Below are positions 22,360-34,270 of a stretch of DNA of 64,000 nt, piece by piece. Made by a program: the position numbers and the translations under genes. The notes beneath the pieces are model-generated. The model searched no databases. It saw only the letters and a list, made by a program, of their open reading frames with translations, and was not told where the DNA came from. Position 1 is the first letter of the stretch. Every line of letters starts with the position of its first letter. Source of the DNA: Adiantum capillus-veneris (taxonomy: Eukaryota; Streptophyta; Polypodiopsida; Polypodiales; Pteridaceae); the NCBI GenBank assembly GCA_014529385.2, contig CM043944.1, forward strand, positions 73,991,384-74,055,383, given 5' to 3'.

Positions 22360-23346
22360 GGAATGTACTCCTGCCCACACCCGAGGAGGCAGAATTTCAA
22401 TAGAGGGGGGAGACAAAATCAGATCTCTCCGCCAAGAGCAAGACCACCACCACCTAGGCAACCACGACCAATTCCACCGGTCCAAATCCTTCGACCACCT
22501 GTACAACAGCAACCACCATCCCAACCTCTCATCCCGCCACTACCCCCACCACCTGTTGTGAACCAAGCAGTGAGTGTTATTAGCTTGGTGGCTAAAGGGA
22601 AGGCAAAGGTAGAAGAATCGGTTTGAGAGAATCACAAAGGGAAAGCGAAGGTAGAAGAAGTGGATGCTATGGGAGTGAAGCGTGCCAGGCACGAAGAAGC
22701 ATCTCAAAGAGAAGAGAAGATGAAAGGGAAGGCCAAGTCTAGCAAGCAAGCAGCTAAACCACGGCGGAAGATAGACATCGTGGACTTCTCACTAGGTGAG
22801 TATGCAAAACCCTATGACTTAGTTCAGGATGTGTTAATGCAGGGCCCGAAGATAACTTGGCCCCAATTACTCCACCTTGCACCAAGGATGAGGAGGCAAT
22901 GGACAAAAATGGTGAGTACCACAAAATCAAGGCCCAGGATAGCTGGGGCTATCTCTGGAAGGGATCTTGACGACATCCTACCAACCATGGATGCCCACAT
23001 CAAGGGGCAACGAATTTCAAACGTCTACATAGATGGTGGCGCGCAAATTTGCATCATGAGTGAAAAGATGGTGCACCATCTAGGTCTAGAGGTAAGTAGG
23101 CCGGCACCTTGCCGAGCCAAGATGGCAAACAATGTAAGAGTGAAATGCGTGGGCATTATAAATGCGGTCAAAGTAAAAGCATTCAATACGGAAGTGGAGG
23201 TAGACATCTTCATCATGCCACACAAAGGGGAGGGCTACTCCATCATTCTTGGGAGGCCTTGGCTTATGGCTATGGAAGCTAAAATTCAAGCCCTGGTATC
23301 TTTGTCATCACCCACCACCGCTAAGCAGCTAGTTTCTTTCCTTTAG
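22360..23346 (+). pseudogene. E2 gag C-terminus and aspartic protease
   Basis: A proline-rich linker (PPPPRQPRPIPPVQILRPP) with TGA at 22624, then a basic stretch. The protease follows: NVYIDGGAQICIMSEKMV with D-G-G at the active site (usual D-S/T-G) and YSIILGRPWL near the end. It stops at TAG 23344 in RT C-terminal sequence (PTTAKQLVSFL), so nearly the whole RT is missing between protease and this point. Confidence 0.8.
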
Positions 23347-23772
23347 AAGGTAAGATACTTAAGCAGGTTCATTCACTTGCTATCTCAAGTGGTCCTTCCC
23401 CTACAACAACTCACCCAGAGGGATGTCTTCTCATGGAGTGAAGAGAATGAGCAGCAGTTTACTGAGGTAAAGAAAATCCTAGCTAAGCTTCCCACTATTT
23501 CACCTCCTAAGTGGGACGAGCCATTTTATGTGAACCCTAGTGTTGGAAGTGATACACTTGGAGCCGTGCTAATGCAAAAGGATCCCCAAACTTCTTTCAT
23601 GCGTTCTATTTACTTCTCTAGTCGTGTCATGACCCCGTCAGAAAAGGGATTTACCGAAGTAGAACACATGGTTATGGCACTAATGTTTGCTACCACAAAG
23701 TTCCGCTCCTATCTCCTGCCTAGATCCTTTGTAATCCTGACAATGGAAGAGGTTTTCCCATATGTAATGTGA
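23347..23772 (+). pseudogene. E2 RT end and degenerate first RNase H
   Basis: Starts with the RT connection (KVRYLSRFIHLLSQ, PLQQLTQRDVFSW). RNase H follows, but its first catalytic Asp is Asn (FYVNPSVGSDT) and the TDHQAL motif is TMEEVF, so the domain is catalytically dead. Decay of the first RNase H is normal in Tat-type elements that have a second one. It ends at TGA 23770. Confidence 0.75.
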
Positions 23773-23775
23773 CAC

Positions 23776-24360
23776 ATGGATGTCTCATCTAGGATCTTAA
23801 AGTGGTTGATTAGATTACAAGAGTTTGACTACACCATGCAAGTAGAAAACTCCACCAAGGCTAGTATAGCGGGAATTCTCACTCATCGCCATTATGAGAA
23901 GAAGCTGAAGGTCAACACGGAAGCAAAGGAAGAAACACCAATGGTAGAGAGTCCTAGGCTAGAAAGAGCTCACTCTCTTTTCTTTGACGGAGCATACAAG
24001 AGAACAATGGATCAGTCTGCCAGTAGGCATAGTCATTTTCAATGAACAACAAGAAAGAATGTTCTCCATCGGACATTTATTACACTCCCACTCCAACAAT
24101 GAAGCAGAATATGCAGCCCTAATTCTTGGGTTGGAAAAATGTATTTCACAAGGAATTCAATGCCTAAATGTGTTTGGCGATGCTTTGCTTTTGATAAAGC
24201 AGATAAATGGCACCTGGGTTTGTAAGAATCAGGTTTTACTTGGTCAACTACGCCATGTTAAGGACCTTCTAAAGAAGTTTGACGCAATGAAACTATTTCA
24301 TGTCCCTAGAGCAGAAAATCAGGAGGCAGATGCTCTAGCCAAAGAAAGATTACAAGACGT
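23776..24360 (+). pseudogene. E2 second (archaeal-type) RNase H
   Basis: Two frames joined by a frameshift near 24000. The order LFFDGA, NNEAEYAALILGLE, FGDALLLIKQI, HVPRAENQEADALAK supplies all four expected acidic positions (D, E, D, D). This type removes the RNA strand during replication and marks Tat-lineage plant elements. The frameshift inactivates it. Confidence 0.8.
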
Positions 24361-25743
24361 TCCCATAGGGACCATCAAAGTGAAGCTACCCCTCTTTCAA
24401 GGTAGTGATGCTATGCGTGATATCGTAAGTTTTTTAGATACACGAGAATGTCCGGAAGGATACACCAAAGGCCAGAAACAGTGGCTGGTAAGGAAGGCTA
24501 CTAGGTACCGCCTTGTAAACGACCACTTGTATTGTAAGGGCAAGGATCAAATTCTCAGGAGGGTGCCAACCACCAGTGAGATCAAAGAGGTAATTTCAAG
24601 TTGCCATGATGGCGTCTGCGGCGGTAATTTTGCTCTAGATATCACTAGTAGGAAGATTCTACAAGAATGATACTCTTGGCTTAGTTTGAACAGGGATGTA
24701 CACCATTGGTGTAAAACATGTAAGGCTTGTCAAGTGGCCAGTGATCGCACATTAACCTACAAGCCACAAACTCCTATCATCTCATATGGTCCTTTTGAGA
24801 AATGGGGAATAGATGCAATCGGTCCTTTACCAAGGGCCCTATCAGGTAAACTGCAAATCATAGTGGGTGTAGATTACATGACTCGATGGGCAGAAGCAAC
24901 ATTCACCACCCGCATCACAGCCCAAGAGGTAGCAAAGTTCATTTTTGAGCATATCTGTTGCCGTTTTGGCACTCCTCTTGAGATAATATCACATAGAGGA
25001 CCAGGATTCATAGGTGATTTTGTGGGAGAACTAATGAAGAAGTTAGGCATCACACGCCGACATTCCACACCATACTATCCACAATGCAATGGTCTAGTAG
25101 AGAAGGTAAATGGAATGATTTGCAAAATCATCACAAAGAGGTGAACAATCACAAAGGGGACTGGGATAAACATCTCATGGCAGCTCTTTGGGCCTATAGA
25201 ACAATGTTCCGAACATCACTAGGTTTCACCCCTTTCCATCTAGTTTATGGGAAGGAGGCAATTCTACCCATTGAGGTACAGATAGCCATCTTACGAGTTT
25301 TGGCTAGCCAGATACATCGTCCGATTGTAAATCTTTGAAACCACATCTTGGATCTAGAGAGACTCCAACTAGATAGGGAAGAAGCAATTAATCAGTATGC
25401 AGTGAAGGCAGAACGACGCCGGCTCACTTTCAATCAAGGGCTTAAAGAAAAGGGACTGGAAAAAGGTATGTTAGTGCTGAGATACGACAACAGATTCGAC
25501 ACCAAGAAGGACAAGAAATTTCAAACCAGATGGAAAGGGCCATTCATCATCAAGAAACGCTATGACAACGGCAGCTATAAGCTGATGGAAGAAGATGGGA
25601 GAATTCACAAGACTAGGGTCGATGGATGGAGACTGAAAAGGTATTTTCTTAGGTTTGATCCAGAATTCATGCTAGACATTCCAGAAGAGGGAGAACCCTC
25701 TAACTCCACAGCTGAAGATGCAGAGGAAGGGCTAGAAGCATGA
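24361..25743 (+). pseudogene. E2 integrase
   Basis: The zinc domain has CHDGVCGGN in place of the second His, a TGA at 24668, and CKTCKAC. The core shows KWGIDAIGP (Asp kept), IISHRGPGF (catalytic Asp changed to His) and NGLVEKVNG (Glu kept). A frameshift at about 25110, a TGA at 25336 and the C-terminal stretch (TRWKGPFIIKKRYDNGSYKL) follow to TGA 25741. Integrase would insert the cDNA copy. Loss of Asp makes this one inactive. Confidence 0.87.
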
Positions 25744-25755
25744 ATGCCTCTAGCC

Positions 25756-25767
25756 AGATGGGAGGGC
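25756..25767 (+). promoter_or_regulatory. Polypurine tract of E2
   Basis: AGATGGGAGGGC three bases before LTR B, aligned with the E1 PPT. Confidence 0.75.
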
Positions 25768-25770
25768 TAA

Positions 25771-25955
25771 TGATGGCTGGCTTTCGAAACCATGCCCGTG
25801 AGAACCACACCCTAAGGAAGGGAAGGTTTGTTACCGAAGAAAAAAAAAACAAGCAAAGAAGGGTCTTTACCATTCACCGTACCCCCACCCCCATAGTTAA
25901 CCACCGGTAGGGCGCCGCCAGTTCGGCCACACCCCCCCATTATCACCACAAATAT

Positions 25956-26007
<52 letters not shown>

Positions 26008-26555
26008 CTGCCCAACACCGCCCATATTCTCCCTCTCCTACTCTACCGCTGCATCTCTGTCCACACTCCAACCCCGACGGGCCGCCATAGATAGTATCCT
26101 CCCTCTCTCTCCCAAATATTCTCTCCCCTCTCTTCTCCTCCACACTCCAACCCCGGAGGGCCGTACCCCCACCTCCTCTTGTCCTCACACACCTACCCCC
26201 CCCCCCCCCCCCCCCCCCCCTTTGATCTACACCTAGCTCTCTCCCTCTCTCTCAGAATTAGCTACGGCAGGCCTTAGGGCAAGTAATCACCTCTCCAGCC
26301 CCCATCTCTCTCATTCCCTCCTCCTCTCCCCTCACCACATCCTCCCCCACTATAATCCTCTCTCTACCCTATCTCTTCCCAACCCTCTCTCCTCACTCTC
26401 TCTCTCCCCCTCTCCTCCCTTGGTGCAACCACGTCCCCCCTCCCGCCCCCCCCCTTAACTCTCTCCCTCTCCTCTTCCGCCCGTTGACTAAGCATAACCA
26501 CCCTCCCTTGCCTTGTCGTGTACGCTGTCGCTACCCCTGCCCTCCCAGGCCTCGC
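25771..26555 (+). repeat. E2 3' LTR, truncated (LTR B)
   Basis: Starts TGATGGCTGGCTTTCG and matches the first part of LTRs A and C, including one roughly 300-bp unit and a poly-C tract. It breaks at 26555 (CTCGC|GCCAG) into a copy of sequence 16815 onward. Confidence 0.85.
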
Positions 26556-26979
26556 GCCAGTTTTGTATTTTTATTCTACAAACAATACTATGTATGATGG
26601 AGTTAATGGTTATATTGTCTTGTGGGTGACTACTTTGGGTCTATACCTTGCACTATCTTTCAAAGGTGAATCTGGGCTTATCTTGGATTCATTTAGGTTT
26701 ACTCTATTATTGAAACATTCAATTGAATGCCCTGCCACCCAAAAAGTTTTACTCTCGGGCGTCGTTACAAGCGGCGCTATATAAGGCTCTGTAACATTGC
26801 TAGAGCATCGCTATAGGAAGCCTGCAACCGTCACGATTTGCGTCCCTATATAGTGACGTATATAGCAATGTTCCCATAGCGATGCTATTAGCGACGGTCT
26901 TAGCGACACCAGGGAGTATAAAAACCCTATGTATTTTCGTCGCTAAAAATGTCACAAGTGCACACATCCTCTTGTAGTG
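26556..26979 (-). mobile_element. Second copy of the CACTA end
   Basis: Nearly identical to 16815-17266, with the CACTACAAGAGG end at 26979. It lacks the 28-bp palindrome-forming segment. The start shares only GCCAG with both breakpoints. Confidence 0.8.
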
Positions 26980-27158
26980 TGAAAGGCCATATAACTTGTA
27001 TACGTTCTCCAGAATAAACTTGCCTTTTTGGATCCTTGGTTGTAGTCTTTCTAGGGAGAAACCTACACATCTTTGACAAACTATCCACCACTACCAGATA
27101 GTTTTCAATCCTTGGATATAGTCTTTAAAGGAAGAAACCTACACATCAAACAAAACAT
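26980..27158 (-). pseudogene. Second copy of the chromovirus integrase scrap
   Basis: Copy of 17267-17445 with a few substitutions, again ending at an LTR start (ACAT|TGATGG). Confidence 0.7.
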
Positions 27159-27347
27159 TGATGGCCGGCTTTCGAAACCATGCCCGTGAGAACCAAACTC
27201 TAAGGAAGGGAAGGTTTGTTACCGAAGAAAAAAAAAAACAAGCAAAGAAGGGTCTTTACCATTCACCATACCCCGCCCCCCCCCCCCCCCCCCCCAAAGT
27301 TAACCACCGGTAGGGAGTTTGGCCACACCCCTCCATTATCACCACAA

Positions 27348-27400
<53 letters not shown>

Positions 27401-27487
27401 CCCGCCCCCGCCCATATTCTCCCTCTCCTACTCCCGCCTATCCCCCTCTCCTACCGCTGCATCATCCGGCCCGGTAGGTGCCTTTGG

Positions 27488-27550
<63 letters not shown>

Positions 27551-27682
27551 CCCGGCCCCGCCCATATTCTCCCTCTCCTACTCTACCGCTGCATCATCCG
27601 GCCCGGTAGGTGCCTTTGGTATCTCTGTACACACTCCAACCCCGACTGGCCGCCATAGATAGTATCCTCCCTCCTCCTAAAT

Positions 27683-27716
<34 letters not shown>

Positions 27717-29343
27717 CACTCCAACCCCGGCGGGCCGTACCCCCACCTCCTCTCGTCCTCAGAGCCCCCCCCCCCCTATCTACACCTAGCTCTCTCCCTC
27801 TCTCTTAGAATTAGCTACGGCGGGCCTTAGGGCAAGTATCACCTCTCCAACCCCCTATCTCTCTCATTCCCGTCCTCTCTCCCTCACCACATCCTCCCCC
27901 ACCATATCCTCTCTCTACCCTATCTCTTCCCAACCCCTCTCTCTCTCTCTCCTCCCCTCTCCTCCCTTGGTGGGAACCACTCCCCCCCCCCCCCCCCCCC
28001 CTTTAACTCTCTCCCTCTCTCTTCCGCCCGTTGACTAAGCATAACCACCCCCCCTTGCCTTGTCGTGCGTGCTGTCGCTACCCCTGCCCTCCTAGGCCTC
28101 ACACTCTAGAGTGCCGCCCGCGCACACTCTCATCCACACCCCCCAACCCCCTATCCCCTCTTCCCCCCCCCCACTCTCACTCTCTCTCGCGCCCTGTCTC
28201 GTCCACACCCTGCTCGGCTCAGCATCACTGCGAGCTCGTGCTCCCTCCATCACTGCCGCAACCACACATACACACCCGCTGCGCTACGCACCCACACGCT
28301 CACACACACACGCCTTCCCCCCCCCCCTCATTCCTTTTCACCATCCTCACCCCCCCTTCAACCGAAAAGAGAAATATATATATATATATATATGTATATA
28401 TTGCGTACATTCCCCAGTTCCCACGCACGCTTGCGCGCACATACAACACATACACACTCACATGCGCACCCACATATACATATATATACACACATATCCA
28501 CTCATACACCAATACGTACACACACGCATATATGCACTACAAATACAAGAAAAACGAAGGATTCCACGACTACGACGACAACGAAAACGAAGGAGGACTC
28601 AAAGCACGCGCCGCCAACAACAAAAAGGAGAAATGCGCCAAAGGCATGCCTCGGCCGACCCTGAAAAGAAGAACGCTCTACACCGATGCACCGACAACAC
28701 ACCATTTGCTGGCAACACGCAACCACGATGCCAATTTCAGTACTTTATAGGGTATTTTCATCATTTCTTCAGTTTTCAACCAAGCCATTGTAAAATCCCA
28801 CTTTGTAAATTTCCTCTCTCTAGGTGATGGTCACAAAGGCCCACCTAGAGATTCTCATCTTTTAATAACCTCCCAAAACAAAGCAAGGGTCAACCACACC
28901 GGGCCCACCACTTGCTTTGTCTCCCCGATTAAACTTACCCTAATCACATCGGGATTACTATAATCCAAGAAGCCAACACCTATAAATTGGCACTGAGAGG
29001 TCACTATCCGGGGGGGCAGTTCATGAGAAGTCAGCACTTGGTAGAGCGTAGTGGGAAGAGTCAACACTATCACCATCACGAGGAGGGGGCTTGTGTCTTG
29101 GATTTGCCTTGGGAATTGCACCATACGAAGGGAGCCACGTCCATCCCTCGACTCCAATGGTCAATGTATACGCGTATACACGCTCTTGATAGCAAGCTTC
29201 ACAATCATTGAGTCGTCTTAGAGACCGCACCAAGTAGGTTGCACTATCTTTTCTCCCTATCTCTCTACCACCACAGCGTGCCGCTTGTAAATACTGTAGA
29301 AGTAATTCTCCCTCACACCCCCGAGGGTTTTCATCGTTTGAAA

Positions 29344-29391
<48 letters not shown>

Positions 29392-29558
29392 TGTAAGTTT
29401 GCGGTGTTCATATCATCGTGGTTTGCGTCCTAGCCGCTCAAAGCTAGGTGGTGCCCCCTGTTCGCTTTACCGTTGACAGGCTCGAGGTGCGCCATTCACC
29501 CGGCATTTTAGAGGCCGTCGAGGTTCAGGGTTCGCTTTGCTCCTGACGCCTCCCGTCA
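27159..29558 (+). repeat. Third LTR of the E2 family (LTR C), probable solo LTR
   Basis: Starts TGATGGCCGGCTTTCG and follows LTR A through the CT runs, one roughly 300-bp unit, the AC-rich region, TATAAAT (28981-28987) and the end block. It diverges from LTR A after TTCGCTTTGCTCC (29543), the nearest CA end being 29558. No PBS, gag or PPT follows or precedes it. Confidence 0.8.
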
Positions 29559-32020
29559 ACACCACTACCCAAATAGAGATGCGGCCACAAACTTTCATAG
29601 GTAGAGCAACAAGGAAGGCAATATAAATGCTTTCACATTTGATGTTTTCTCTTATCAAAAGAAAAATGGAGTTTTTTAGAAAGAAACAAATGGAAAATAA
29701 ATTGCCACATGCACAAGATCATTGCTCTGTACTTCATGGAAACTAAAAGTGAAATCTTGGCCTTGCTTGGAGGAAAGTGTGATCACAATTTGTTGTACAA
29801 TATGGTGTGGGGTCATCCATAAATGAGAGATCATTCTCATTCTAATGTGAGTGTAGACATTAACTCTTCACACACTTCTACCTTTTCACAAGCAGAACTA
29901 CATTGATGGAAGAAGTTTCCTATTAAGGATGGGTATCTACTCCACAAGGGGAGTGTATGTGTACCCATGGACTTAGACACTAGGCGCCAAATTCATTTTG
30001 AGTGTCAGGATAGTCCAAGTGTAGGTGATCCTAGTATTAGGATGACATATGCATTGTTAGAAGGTAATTTTACTGGCTACATTTACATAAGTACATAGAT
30101 GAGTGTGTTTCACATTGCCAAAAGTGTCAAGTGAAAAAAGATTAGCATCTCAAGGTGGGAGGTATTATAGTCAAGGGCAGTACATTAAACAACAAATCTT
30201 TTTGGGCATCCCATTGGTAATGATTATAAGGCTAGACCAAAGCGTGAATGCCATGTTACTAACATCTGCTATACTCTCAAGGCATCAAAAAAGTGGACCA
30301 TTCATGGCTCCAATTAGAATAACTATGAGGAGAGTGCACGACCCTGTGAGCCATACCTTTTGATGACAAACCAAATTCATTGCATAGCTCCAATAGCAAA
30401 ATATCATACCATTTGGTTTTGGATGTATTTCCACCAACAAAACTCCTTTCTGCATAATTTGAATGATTTTTTATAACATCTCTTGTAACATGAAGAGGGA
30501 GGTTGAGAATTGACCACCAAATTTAATTAAATTGATGTCTTTCCCCAAGATTTTCTCTATTTATGTTAAAAGAGACGACATCCTTGCATGCTTACCATGC
30601 TTTCCAAATTCCCTTAACAAGCTCATAGATCTTGCTCTTAGGGGCTAGCAAAAAGGCATACTATGGAAAGCTTTTTCCTAGAGGGTATCTTTGTTAGGGA
30701 AACTATTGCATGGAGAAAGCGAGGGAATTGAGCTCTAGACGCACTTTTGCCACATTAGTCAGTCACACACACACAATTTTCTTTTGATTAGTAACTAACG
30801 AGCTCCAAATCCTCATACTCAGCATATACATAAGGTTCAAAATATTGTCCACACATTCATATTAGCTTACATTAAAAAAATCGTAGAGACTATTCAAGCT
30901 CCACTCAAACAACACACATAGATTTTGTGTTTTATTAAACACATAGTCAAATGGTCTCTTTTCATTTATTTTTTTACATTCTTAGATCCATATTCTATAG
31001 TAGAAATACATGCCATACATCATCTTGGAAACCTCTCTCTCACTATTGAGTTTTTGTGAATCTATCAAACGTGGTCTCCATGTTGGCTATCTTTGGGCTC
31101 AGATATCACTTGCTGGCATGTGAGGCATTGTGTCCATGCAGACATAGAGAGAGAGAGAGAGGGAGAGAGAGAGACACAGAGAGAGCACAATGGGTGCAAC
31201 ATTGCCTGCTATCACATAAATTGCATAGTGTAGAGCACCTTATTGTGTTGTCCACATAATGGGTCATAATGGTTAGTCTAGTTAGTAATAGTTGACAATC
31301 TCAACAACCAAGCACTTGGCTTCTATGTCCAACATCAACCCCACACAAAAAAACTCCATGCCAACCAATTAATGACACACCTAGCAGAAAAAAGGGCCAT
31401 GTGCCGAGATTGGAATAGAAAGTTGCAACAAATAAATCATGCACACTAAGGAGACAATGCAATTAGGCATCCTATAGCAAATTTTGAATGATAACACACC
31501 TACTTGAGAAAACAATCGTGTGACAAAACTTTGTCAAACAAGAAGCACATAGCATAAAAACTTGAGGTCATTCTCAGGGTTCAGCCACAAAAATGTAAGT
31601 ATAGCATGTGAGTTCAAAATGAGGATTTTTTTATTTTACAGTTCTTAAATGCCTTTCAAGAAAAACTTGGTAAGTTTCTTATAAAAAGGGGTTGTTTTAT
31701 TATGTTAGAGCTTGGAAGTATATGGATTTTTATAATACCATTTGCACTCATGGGATATAGGTGAATTCTCATAAGTGCCCCCCCCCCCCCCCCCCAAAAC
31801 CCCCCAATATCACCACCATGAGGAGTCATTTGTCATTGGACGACACACCAAGCCAAAAAATACAACCATGTGCTCTCACTTGTATTTTGATAGTCCCAAT
31901 AACAAGACACCTAGACGAAGGTATGATCACGTCTATTGAGGTGCAGTTAGCAAACAAAATTTCAACACAATGTAATCACTTAAACTTAGGCATACGTGGG
32001 TACCAAACATGCTAATAAAT
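29559..32020. other. AT-rich non-coding DNA
   Basis: No gene is supported. Near 30092 a plus-frame scrap YIDECVSHCQKCQVKKD resembles the end of an integrase zinc domain, but it is too short to call. A GA-rich stretch (31146-31182) and a poly-C tract (31779-31795) are present. Confidence 0.5.
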
Positions 32021-32188
32021 TGTTAAAGTTTCTGAAGTGATCCTAATTATGAATTTGTCTTTTTTTAAGTATTTATATTGGTTATTTGACGAGATTCTAG
32101 GGAAGTTTCCTTTGGGTAGTATATAAGCAACCCCAAGACCCCACATTGTATATCATAAATTCATTGCCCAGCTGGTTTGTTCAACTGC

Positions 32189-32258
<70 letters not shown>

Positions 32259-32305
32259 TCATTTTCTCGTGCTCGTTGTATGCTTCCACATCATCAACTT
32301 TGACA
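32021..32305 (+). repeat. TRIM 5' LTR
   Basis: Starts TGTTAAAGTT. It shares TGATCCTAATTAT, GATTCTAGG.AAGTTTCCTTTG and GTATATCAT.AATTCATT with the 3' LTR. It holds a compound (CT)n(AC)n run (32188-32257) and ends TTTGACA. Confidence 0.7.
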
Positions 32306-32316
32306 TGGTATCAGAG
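32306..32316 (+). promoter_or_regulatory. TRIM primer-binding site
   Basis: TGGTATCAGAG, the canonical complement of the initiator methionine tRNA 3' end, directly after the LTR. Confidence 0.8.
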
Positions 32317-33076
32317 ACAATTTCTTATTGATTATGAAGGAGAGCGTAGCGAGTAGAAATAAGACAATGGTGGCATGCAATGTTTTCCCCCGATGTGGTA
32401 ACGTCTACTGAAGTGTTCTAAAATGCTAGTGTTTTGAATGATTTTTTTAGCTGCGAGGTTTGCTTCATTTTGAAATGCCTGCAAGATCAGTTGCCTTGGA
32501 ATGCCCATGCTCAAGTGTTTTGAAAAGAAAGCTTTTTTGATGAAGTGGCGGCAACCATAGTGGCATCACCTCTATTTTTCTAGCTAGGTGGTGGTTTTGG
32601 CAACATGCTTCAATCAAAGAGAGGCTTCTGAGAAGTAGAGAGGGGCAATTAGAGCTCCTTGTGCATGATTTGGAACTGTGTGTATGAGTTCAATTTATTG
32701 ATGTTTGAGGTCGTGTGTCAAAGTTCAAGGCATATGCATCTAGCAACAAGGGACCAACACGACATATACAAAACACTATGGATGTGCACACAATTTATTA
32801 TTTTTGGCCAAATTATGGAAGGATGTGTTCCAAATATTATTTTTTTGGAAATTTGGATGTCATGTGTTCACAATTGATTTTTGGATGTATTGTCGTCTAC
32901 AGTTCAATTTTCTATGAGATGATTAGTGCTCAAGATGCCATTCTATTCAAGAACATGGTGGTGCTTGCATCATCAAGGTTTATCTAGTCGGGATCCAATG
33001 GAAAGGATACTTTGCTAGGGTGTCCATGGGAGCTTCTTCATCGACTTGGTCTTCCTACATATGTCCACTAAGAGCT

Positions 33077-33299
33077 GCAAAGAGGGTGCTAAAGTTGATG
33101 TATCTCAAGTGAATGCCCAATGTGATCCTAATTATATATTTTTCATTTAGGTATTTATTGTACTTACTTGAAAAGATTCTAGGTAGGGAAGTTTCCTTTG
33201 AGTAGTAGATAATCAAACCCAAGGCCCCCAGTGTATATCATATATTCATTTCGCACTTGGTTAGTTTGACAACTCTGTGTGTGTGTGTGTGTGTGTGTA
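33077..33299 (+). repeat. TRIM 3' LTR with preceding purine tract
   Basis: GCAAAGAGGG (33077-33086) precedes TGCTAAAGTTG. Similarity to the 5' LTR follows, up to a (TG)n run (33276-33298) where another LTR begins. Confidence 0.65.
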
Positions 33300-34256
33300 T
33301 GTTGGGAGGCGTTGTAGCATGACCTAATCGCAACCCACACAAAATTATGAAATCCGTGGATCGGCAACTCGGCTAGGGTATGGAAACACGAGCATCGGAT
33401 GAATAGAAATAGAGGATTCAAGAGATCACCTCTCCAATGCAAGTAGAGATTAGCCATGGCAAGACTAACTCTAAACATACTCTAATCACTAATCTAACAA
33501 CTCCTACACACATCAAGTCCAACGAAGTCCGACTTACCATAGACTAAAAATCCCAAGCACACTAATGATAAGCACACACTAATTACCACATGTCAATCAC
33601 GGAACTTCATCAATAGCTACACACACAAGGTGAATGGTGCTAGAGTTTCATAAAACCTATCTACACACAAGCAAACAATAGGGCACACACACTAATTACA
33701 AGATTAAGACCCAACTTAATCAACCTAATTAGTGATGCTAAATCTCACAAATCAAATGCTTATGGAAGAATAGGAGTGGTTAATAGCAAGAAATACATAC
33801 CTCTCTCAAATCTAGAATAATGAGAGTGTAATACTACTTCATGACGTAATAAAATGTAGAGAATAAGTAGACTAATGAGAAAATAGGGATTGGATTAATG
33901 AAGAAGAGTTTACTCTAATTACAATGGTTAGCACTCACCACTTAAGCATGGACATTAAGCTCAAGGCTAGGCCATAGAGTGAACACTCAAGAGAGAGGGA
34001 GCTCTCAAAAGTGGATCCTCAAGAGTGGATACTCAAGAATGAAGCCTCCTTGCATAAAGACTTCCTTTTAAAGGCTTTCACCACAATCCCTTCTACTATG
34101 GGTTTAAGCTTGAGCCCTCTAGGCTAGCATATACAACTTTGGAACTCCAAGTGAGCCCATAACTTGTACAAAGTGTGTTGGAAATATTATGCACAACCAT
34201 AGCATATCTCCCACTTGATGCATATTCGGTGTAGCCTGTGTTAGCCGCTGCTAACA
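33300..34256 (-). repeat. 3' LTR of a further minus-strand LTR element
   Basis: A 957-bp block. The minus strand starts TGTTAGCAGCGGC and ends CGCCTCCCAACA. A G-rich PPT lies immediately before the start. It abuts the TRIM 3' LTR, implying insertion into it. No coding region of the parent element is seen upstream. Confidence 0.7.
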
Positions 34257-34270
34257 TTCCCCCCTTCCTA
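34257..34270 (-). promoter_or_regulatory. Polypurine tract
   Basis: The minus strand reads AGGAAGGGGGGAA before the LTR TG, in the style of the tracts at 38022 and 55232. Confidence 0.65.

Larger units (their letters stand above)
17446..26555 (+). mobile_element. Ty3/gypsy Tat-like element E2 with RT core deleted
   Basis: 5' LTR 17446-20464, PBS 20467, leader ORF0, leader ORF2, gag with CCHC knuckle, protease, end of RT only, degenerate RNase H, a second RNase H, integrase, PPT 25756, and a truncated 3' LTR from 25771. Two RNase H domains before integrase and a leader ORF are Tat-lineage traits. Several frameshifts and stops make it inactive. The 3' LTR ends at 26555, where a duplicated copy of the upstream flank begins. 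Confidence 0.85.
32021..33299 (+). mobile_element. Small non-autonomous LTR element (TRIM-like)
   Basis: Two related LTRs (32021-32305 and 33087-33299) flank about 780 bp without a recognisable protein. The 5' LTR is followed immediately by a perfect initiator-Met PBS and the 3' LTR is preceded by a purine tract. Total about 1.3 kb. The internal region has only short frames, so it would depend on a copia element. The 3' LTR is cut at a GT run by another LTR. Confidence 0.7.

Noticed and set aside
28031-28827. Plus-strand frames of 239 and 238 codons
   Set aside because: The same simple-sequence region in LTR C; open in two frames, no start context and no conservation of frame with LTR A.
30092-30142. 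Integrase zinc-domain scrap
   Set aside because: Only about 17 residues with a C-X2-C; no core or His pair in frame, so not listed as a gene.
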